Assembly (NCBI GenBank): GCA_028673005.1
Contig: CM054118.1
Span: 63,731,401-63,795,400, forward strand
DNA: 64,000 bases
From: Tanypteryx hageni
Taxonomy: Eukaryota; Arthropoda; Insecta; Odonata; Petaluridae
Reading direction: 5' to 3'
The translations under genes and the position numbers were made by a program. The notes under the pieces are model-generated. The model worked only from the letters and a program-made list of their open reading frames with translations, was not told the DNA's origin and did no database searches. This document shows, piece by piece, positions 58,301 to 64,000 of the stretch. Each line of letters begins with the position of its first letter. Position 1 is the stretch's first letter.

Positions 58301-60228
58301 TTTTTTACTTTTTCCAACATTTCAATTCTGAAAATTTCTCTATCAAATCATCAGTTTTCATTTAGCAGACTCCTGCGTTTTCTAGTGAAAGAAGTGAATA
58401 AAGAAGTAAATACTTTAAATCTACTTATGGGCATACAAGTGCGTAGGTAGCTTTTTATTAACTTGAATTTAAAAAAAAAGTTTCATTTGACAACACAGCT
58501 ACTGCCAATATCATATATATCATCAAAGCTGCACGTACGTTGCTATAAATCGATGCCAGTCTGTAATTAATAATTATTAAATCCAATAAATCCTTGGTGT
58601 CCATACAATTTTCAATCTCATCTTTCAAAACATTGTTTGTTGACAGCGAGAGAAGTTCGTCGCAAAGGTCTTGGTCAATAAATATCTTATAAATTTTTGT
58701 GGATGTTCTTTTACTTCTTGCCCATTCAATTTTTCGAGAGACTTCTTAGCATTACTTTCGGCCTCCCTCCCAAAAAAAGCTCGGTTACCCCACGCACTAC
58801 GTAGGCCTGCATCCCCCAAGTTACGTCCCTGGCGACATCCCTAATATTACTTCCTATTTACAGAAAAAATATCCCAGCCGGTTCTGGTAACACCTATCTT
58901 GGGATCCACAAAAAACTTGCCCCGTCTAAATGACGCACTTTGGTTTTTCTTTGATCTTAAACAACACCGCACGATTGCTTTGGTGACGCCGAATCGTCGT
59001 CCAGCAGCGACTTTACGTAAAAACAATGTTTTTAAAGGACTGATACGTTTCAGGATAATTCATTATAAGCGAATATAAAACGAAATTTCGTTTTTGAAAA
59101 GCTAATACAGGAAAAACCCTCGCCATACATTCATTTAAATATCAAATCCATGTACTGCATGTACACTCTCATATGTCTCTGTATATCCATCAAGATACGT
59201 TAGGTTCCCAGGAAATCGAACGTATCTCGGGACTGTCATTCCCCCCGCAAAACCCGACGTCGCTGTTATTAATGCGTCCTTGGCTAGAGAATTTTGGCCT
59301 TGTAGTAGTCTATATATAGGGACATTCTTCTATAAATAAGTCTCGAATTCACTGATATACTAAAAATTATCCAAAACATGCTAGATGATAACAGCCCATC
59401 AATTATGGTGGAGCAGGTGGAGTGACATTAAGAAGGGAGGGAGATAATAAACATCCAGCGAACCCCTAACGGACTTTTAAGACTTCCGCTTGCCCCCCGC
59501 GGCGATTTCGATACGAGGAACCACATCTCTCGCAGAATTCGCGGATAATACGGCATATTTCGATATTTTTTTAAAGGGCTTGCGCAATATCGCAAGTTAA
59601 ACATAGCCTTTCTTTAAAATATGCCTCGAAACGTTTTTCGAGGCCTAGAAACGGCGGTATGCATAAAAATTTAACACCAGTCAAACCCCCAATCCAAATG
59701 TTCGTAAAAATATTTTTTTAAAGAGTCTACACGCGCTTTCCCCAAGTTCCATCAAGTTCGAATAGCGTTATTTTTAAAATTTTCGATGTAATTCACACTT
59801 TCAAAGGAAAATACCACATCTCGAATTTATGTCTATTTGGTAGAGAAATCGTTTCGTGAATGGGCGTGTATCATAGGCGTCTATCATAAGCAGATAGAAA
59901 TCAATGAAGCGGAACACGTTTGTAAATGAGGGGAAATGAATTATCTACGACGAAGAAATGAACGTAAATACATACGCGTTTTCTTTACGTATACATAGCG
60001 TTTGTGAGTGAAAAGAAATGAGAAATTTACGAAGGAATGAAAGTGAACATATACGTTCGAGTGAGGTAAGTTTTAAATAATTGTCGATTATTTTATTAAT
60101 TAAAACCGATTAGGAAATAAATCAGTGAATCAAAAATTCTACATTTACTTGGCATCACTTGCATAAATAGCAAAGAACGCCTCTGCCTCGCATGTATGCA
60201 TGCATGATGCGTGCATTTTATGAGATCG
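55331..60228. other. No gene seen; probable opsin intron continued
   Basis: AT-rich sequence with frequent stops. Short ORFs (66, 60, 61 and 64 codons) have no known motif. No tRNA or repeat boundaries were recognised apart from a short GCATGCATG palindromic run near 60,190. Confidence 0.5.
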
Positions 60229-61150
60229 CCTCGGTGTCTGTATGTGTGTGTGTGTCCATAACATCTTCTTCATGAATGAACCTATTTCAACTAAATTTGG
60301 TACATACAATACTCACATAAATTAATGGCCATATGACATATTTGGATCGGAGCGACTAAGCAAAGCAAAGTTAAACTTTTCAGTAATTATGAATTTGGAA
60401 GGAATTGACCCAACCGATTTCAACGAAATATTGTATGAATCAAGATGTTTAGTATGGATATAGAAAGCAGGGCTGCCATAATACAAGGGATTAAAAAATA
60501 TTTTTACACGTATTTGTGTTGAATTTTAACCAAATTTAATACTTATAATATACATATAAATACAAAACCATATTAACATATTTTAACCGAATCAGCCAAA
60601 CAGGGGTGCCACAATTACAAATTAAACTCTTTCAGTAATTAAGGATTTGGAAGGAATTGGCTGAACGGATTTCAATTCAATTTTGTATATAAAATTTGTA
60701 CAAGATACCATAATGAAATCAAGATGTTAAAAACGGAGCTAAAGAGCAGGACTACCACAATAAAAAGTTAAATACTATTTTTACACGTATTTCTAGAGAA
60801 CTGGCCCAATAAATTTTAATCAAATATATTTAATCTTCATATAAATAAATAACCAAATTGTCATATTTCAACCGGGTCGACTAAACAGGGCTACCATAAT
60901 ATCAAGGTTAGAATTTTTCTGTAACTATGAATTTGGAAGGTATTGACAACGGATTTCAAAGAAATTTCGTTTGTAGGGCGAGTACAGAATGGTAAAACGA
61001 GATGAATATGTTCAGAACGGATCAAAAAAGCAGGGCTACCACAATACGAGGAAAAATAATTTTCTGATTTCAAAGCAAATACATTACTATATGATTATAC
61101 TTCGGCGAATTTGACGAAAAGCACTTCTTTACCGAGGAAATCCTGTATAC
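60229..61150 (+). mobile_element. Helitron-like element (copy B2, 3' truncated)
   Basis: Starts near CGGTGTCTGTATGTGTGTG and CTTCATGAATGAACC, then follows copy B1 unit by unit (CAGTAATTATGAATTTGG; AGAAAGCAGGGCTGCCA; ACAGGGGTGCCACAATT) to GGCGAATTTGACGAAAAGCA. It lacks the hairpin-CTAG end seen in B1. Non-coding. Confidence 0.7.
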
Positions 61151-61937
61151 ACCCCTACTTGTGACATATTAAAATTGAATTGGATGGAAAGTAGGCAAAT
61201 TAGTTCTTTCCAGAACTACTTGTTCCTCTCTTGTTTATTGTTGCTGTCCAGTATTTCCTTCGTCAACATTTCAGGCATCCCGGTATGCTGGCATTGAAAG
61301 ATTCAATCGAACTATGTACATTATGCAGGCTGTCAAACAGAACTTGCACGTAGGCGGAACTATAGCGAAGAATGTGTTTGTGTCACTTTTACAGTCGAAA
61401 GAGAGACCATTAAAAGGTGTGACTCGTAGAAGCATGGAGATTGCATCCTTGCGACCGCATGTGACGGGCTTTGAATGAAACAGCAGTAGGAGATCGAACC
61501 GCGAATAAGCAATGCATTTGTGCTATAAATAAATACAGAATAAGTGTTTGAACGATATACGCTCATTTACGTGACCCCTTCGCACGCATGTGAAGAGCGC
61601 TAGCGACTAAATATTTTGCGCACAAACAAAAAAAGAAAATAATCCGCTATTACGAAATTAATCGGCGAATCGTTAAGAGTCCTGATATAAAGCAAAGCAT
61701 TGAATTAAATTTTCGATATTACGGTTAATCGATTAAATTTTATTGTGTGCAGATGGAAGTTACACTAACACGTGAGTTGCCGGAGAAACGCGGTTCGTAG
61801 CTGACATCGCAATATTTACGGATATGGGAAATGGTTGAGGAGGTAATAGTAATACGATGAACGTGAGATGTAGACCCCCATTTTAGATACCCTCTCTCAT
61901 TTTATTCTTGGATTCCCATGTTAATATTATTCTTACG
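61151..61937. other. No gene seen
   Basis: A plus-strand reading frame of about 70 codons after TTTCAG at 61,272 (A-S-R-Y-A-G-I-E-R-F-N) stays open to a stop near 61,478. It resembles nothing known to me, so I do not call an exon. Confidence 0.4.
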
Positions 61938-62150
61938 CCCAGTTCCGTAGCTAGGGTGTAGCGAAGATGGCATTTGCCATAAGCGCCGCTTCCAAAAAGG
62001 AAAAAATATATTTTTCTATAAATAAGAATTAATTTAACACTCAATTTTTAAAGTAATTTTTCACAAAACTGCCATTATTCTTTATTAAAATGCAGGAAAA
62101 TAATATCCTACATTACTAAGGTCTTTTCTAAAATGCGCCATATCTCCCAG
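61938..62150. mobile_element. Family C (hAT-like) element fragment
   Basis: CAGTTCCGTAGCTAGGGTGT, then GATGGCATTTGCCATAAGCG, near-identical to 7,137-7,180 and related to 55,093. The inner part (TGCAGGAAAATAATATCCTAC) matches 55,230-55,260. Confidence 0.5.
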
Positions 62151-62221
62151 CTACCTCTCAGCACGACTTTCCAAAAGAACATTCATTGGGTTTCCGCCTC
62201 CCATATGTGTCCCCTAGCGCA

Positions 62222-62400
62222 GAGGTTCCCAACCCAGGGGTCCCGACCTCATTGGGGGTCGCGGAAGAAGTTCGAGGGGTCGCGAAGGAGTGAGAAATAA
62301 GACCTAAACATCATTCTTTTATCATATCGCTTGACATTGTAGTTAGTAAAATGTCGACAATGTAATTGGAGACACTCCTTCGCGACCCAATTGTAGCTCC
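62222..62400. mobile_element. hAT-like terminal fragment
   Basis: CAGAGGTTCCCAACCCAGGG then GTCCCGACC and GGGGGTCGCGG is a standard hAT terminal phrase. A reversed CTTCGCGACCCAATT phrase occurs at 62,370-62,385, but the outermost right end is not visible. Confidence 0.45.
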
Positions 62401-62537
62401 TACAATGCCACGCGCTACGATACAATAAATAAAATGTAGTTAAACAATCTGGATAGGCATTCTGATTGAATCCTCCGCCTACGATGGCTATTATTTTAAT
62501 TGTTACTGAAACTTGATCGTCTGTTTCATGGACGGGA

Positions 62538-62684
62538 CAATCTTGGTTAAATTCGCGGACAGTGAAGTGTGATAGATAAAGAGTGAGTACCCGAAAGTCT
62601 CTCATCTATCTATCAATCTTGGTTAAATTCGCGGACAGTGAAGTGTGATAGATAAAGAGTGAGTACCCGAAAGTCTCTCATCTA
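62538..62684. repeat. 76-bp perfect tandem duplication
   Basis: Copies 62,538-62,613 and 62,614-62,684 are identical over the 71 bp that both contain (start CAATCTTGGTTAAATTCGCG). The absence of any difference indicates a recent duplication. Confidence 0.95.
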
Positions 62685-62936
62685 GTTTCCCACATTTAAT
62701 TTGTGTTTTGTTGAGCTCACATTAACCATTGCCAGCTGCATACGACCCCGTTCCTTTCTTTCAAGTAAGTGTCTCTTTCCAGGAGTGTTGTGTCCATTCC
62801 ATCAGACCTTAGTTTGTTATATTCATCTCCATGCTGTCGTTATATTTATATATATTATCAGAGATTTTATATTTATATTTTGCGTCTTTACTATAATAGG
62901 ATTAATATTTAAATTTAAAGTACCCATATCATCGAC

Positions 62937-63707
62937 ATGTATAAATGGATATTAAAATTTAAACGATCAGCAAGTAGCGAGGGTGAGGACGTAAGTCCAA
63001 CTAGGGAGATGTCAAAAAGGATGAAATCAAGCTGCCCGCCAAGTGAAGTGGAATTAGGAGAATCATCACAGTTTAAACCGGACAAGAGGGTCAGGAAATA
63101 CCAAGAACATTATATTAAGTATGGTTTTACTCAGAACCGTCTGAAGGGGGGGGGGGGGCTGGGTGGGCAGTCGCCCAGGGCCCCGCGGGTCTTAAAGACG
63201 GCTCTGTAATTAAATGAGAAATTTGATTTGTATAAATAGGGGGTCCCACGGCAACCCCGAGGTGGGAAATATGTTGAGAAATATTACCGGGTGAAAGTAT
63301 GAAACCATCCAAGCTCAAGAGACATTTAAAAGCAAAGCATGCCGATGTAATGAGCAAGGATGAAACTTTTTTTAAAAGACATGCGAATGCATTAGAAATG
63401 CAGAAATGTTTTATGGGCAGGCATGCAACAGTTTCGGAAAAAGCGTTAAGGGCATCATTAGAAGTTTCATACCTGATTGGAAAAGCAATGAAACCGCATA
63501 ATATTGGCGAAACTCTCGTTTTGCCCGCCGCAATAAAAATGTCTTCAATTATTCATGGTGAAAAATATGGCAACAATTTAAGATGCGTTCCTTTATCAAA
63601 CAATACTGTTTCCCGGCGTATTACAATACTCGCAGATAATGTAAAATTCCTATTGTTAAACAGGTTGAAAGATTCCTCATATTTCGCAATTCAGTTGGAT
63701 GATATCT
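62937..63707 (+). pseudogene. ZBED5-like hAT transposase fragment
   Basis: The frame opening at ATG 62937 (M-Y-K-W-I-L-K-F-K-R-S) leads to V-R-K-Y-Q-E-H-Y-I-K-Y-G-F-T, as in ZBED5/FAM200-type hAT proteins. A 75-bp MITE interrupts it at 63,132. After that the BED-finger remnant reads E-I-C-stop-E-I-L-P-G-E-S-M-K-P-S-K-L-K-R-H-L: the first zinc Cys is Trp and a stop follows the second, so the finger is broken. From ATG 63299 the frame is open through the N-terminal helical part to Y-F-A-I-Q-L-D-D, where the first catalytic Asp of hAT would be, then changes to LINE sequence. The remaining hAT domains are absent. Confidence 0.85.
63132..63206. mobile_element. 75-bp palindromic MITE inside the hAT fragment
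   Basis: Ends CAGAACCGTCT and AGACGGCTCTG are inverted repeats (10 of 11). Between them are a run of 14 G and GGGCAGTCGCCCAGGGCCCC. The style is hAT-like, but no 8-bp duplication is visible (gttttact versus taattaaa). Confidence 0.65.
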
Positions 63708-64000
63708 GCTCGGTAGTTCGTAGTAAAATTAGACTTTTTGCCGATGATACGGTTCTATATAAAGAAATAAAAAACCAGGAGGACCTTCAGTCGCTGCGTG
63801 AAGACTTAAGAGCCATTTCAACGTGGTGCAAAGAATGGCAAATTGAAATTAATTACACTAAATGTGCCGCAGTTACGTTCTGGAAAAGTAAGAACATAGA
63901 AGTAGGTTTCGAGTATAAAATAGATGGAATAAATATTCAAGGAGCCGAGTATGTAAAATATTTAGGAGTAACCATTTCTCGAGATCTTTCATGGAACATG
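63299..64000 (+). other. 234-codon open frame joining hAT and LINE sequence
   Basis: From ATG 63299 there is no stop up to the last base of the window. Codons 1-136 are ZBED5-like hAT transposase; the rest is non-LTR reverse transcriptase in the same frame. Whether it is transcribed is unknown, and the stop in the upstream BED remnant means only this internal ATG could start it. The listed end is the window edge, not the end of the frame. Confidence 0.8.
63708..64000 (+). mobile_element. Non-LTR retrotransposon RT fragment (5'-truncated)
   Basis: Reads I-C-S-V-V-R-S-K-I-R-L-F-A-D-D-T-V-L-Y: the F-A-D-D catalytic box of LINE reverse transcriptases, then W-C-K-E-W-Q-I-E-I-N-Y-T-K-C and Y-L-G-V-T-I-S of the RT palm and thumb junction (Jockey/CR1-like style). 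The N-terminal two thirds of RT and the endonuclease are absent at the left; the right part continues off the window. The left break is the junction with the hAT sequence, as expected for a 5'-truncated LINE insertion. Confidence 0.88.

Noticed and set aside
61272..61478. Possible exon after TTTCAG with about 70 open codons
   Set aside because: No similarity to opsin TM2 or any known domain, and it ends in a stop without a donor.

Overview
The window is nuclear DNA from a large, AT-rich, transposon-laden animal genome, most probably an insect or another arthropod. Two host genes can be read from spliced exons. On the minus strand at the left edge is the 5' half of a family I inorganic pyrophosphatase (Nurf-38/PPA1): four exons at 3933..3876, 3796..3681, 3601..3482 and 522..436, with the remaining exons off the left end. 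On the plus strand at 48694..49268 is the first coding exon of an arthropod-type rhabdomeric opsin (Rh7-like is my best guess). It ends in a GT donor, and its later exons are not in the remaining 14.7 kb. The arthropod reading rests on the opsin and on the density of hAT, pogo/Tigger, Helitron-like, tRNA-SINE and LINE remains; I cannot name an order or species.

Layout: 1-4.1 kb pyrophosphatase gene and its promoter side; 4.1-16.1 kb repeats (a degenerate ~150-bp array split by a tRNA-derived SINE, a second SINE, two hAT-type elements, a 273-bp near-perfect inverted repeat, a Helitron-like element with a 3' hairpin and CTAG end, and several copies of an abundant terminal-inverted-repeat family called family A here); 16.2-17.25 kb a pogo-like element with TA duplication; 19.7-21.2 kb a polypurine tract and an AGGGAGGGGGAC minisatellite; 23-29.7 kb tandem repeats, an inverted-dimer SINE, two hAT MITEs with target duplications and a Tigger transposase relic; 31.9-34.9 kb a broken ZMYM1-like hAT transposon cut by a family A fragment, then another hAT MITE; 35-46 kb mostly unannotatable DNA with microsatellites, a 95-bp tRNA-less SINE copy and two tandem family A copies; 46.4-49.3 kb the CpG-richer upstream region and first coding exon of the opsin; 49.3-60 kb probably opsin intron; 60.2-64 kb a second Helitron-like copy, a recent 76-bp tandem duplication, and a ZBED5-like hAT gene fragment that reads in frame into a LINE reverse transcriptase and runs off the right edge.

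The two host genes have no evident functional link: pyrophosphatase is housekeeping (and a NURF subunit in flies), while the opsin is a light-sensing GPCR. Everything else is mobile-element biology. I found no clearly new multi-gene system. The most unusual items are the in-frame hAT/LINE chimera, the SINE family with inverted tRNA modules including a retroposed copy that has lost its promoter region, the long fold-back sequence, and an opsin with a ~160-residue, signal-peptide-led N terminus.
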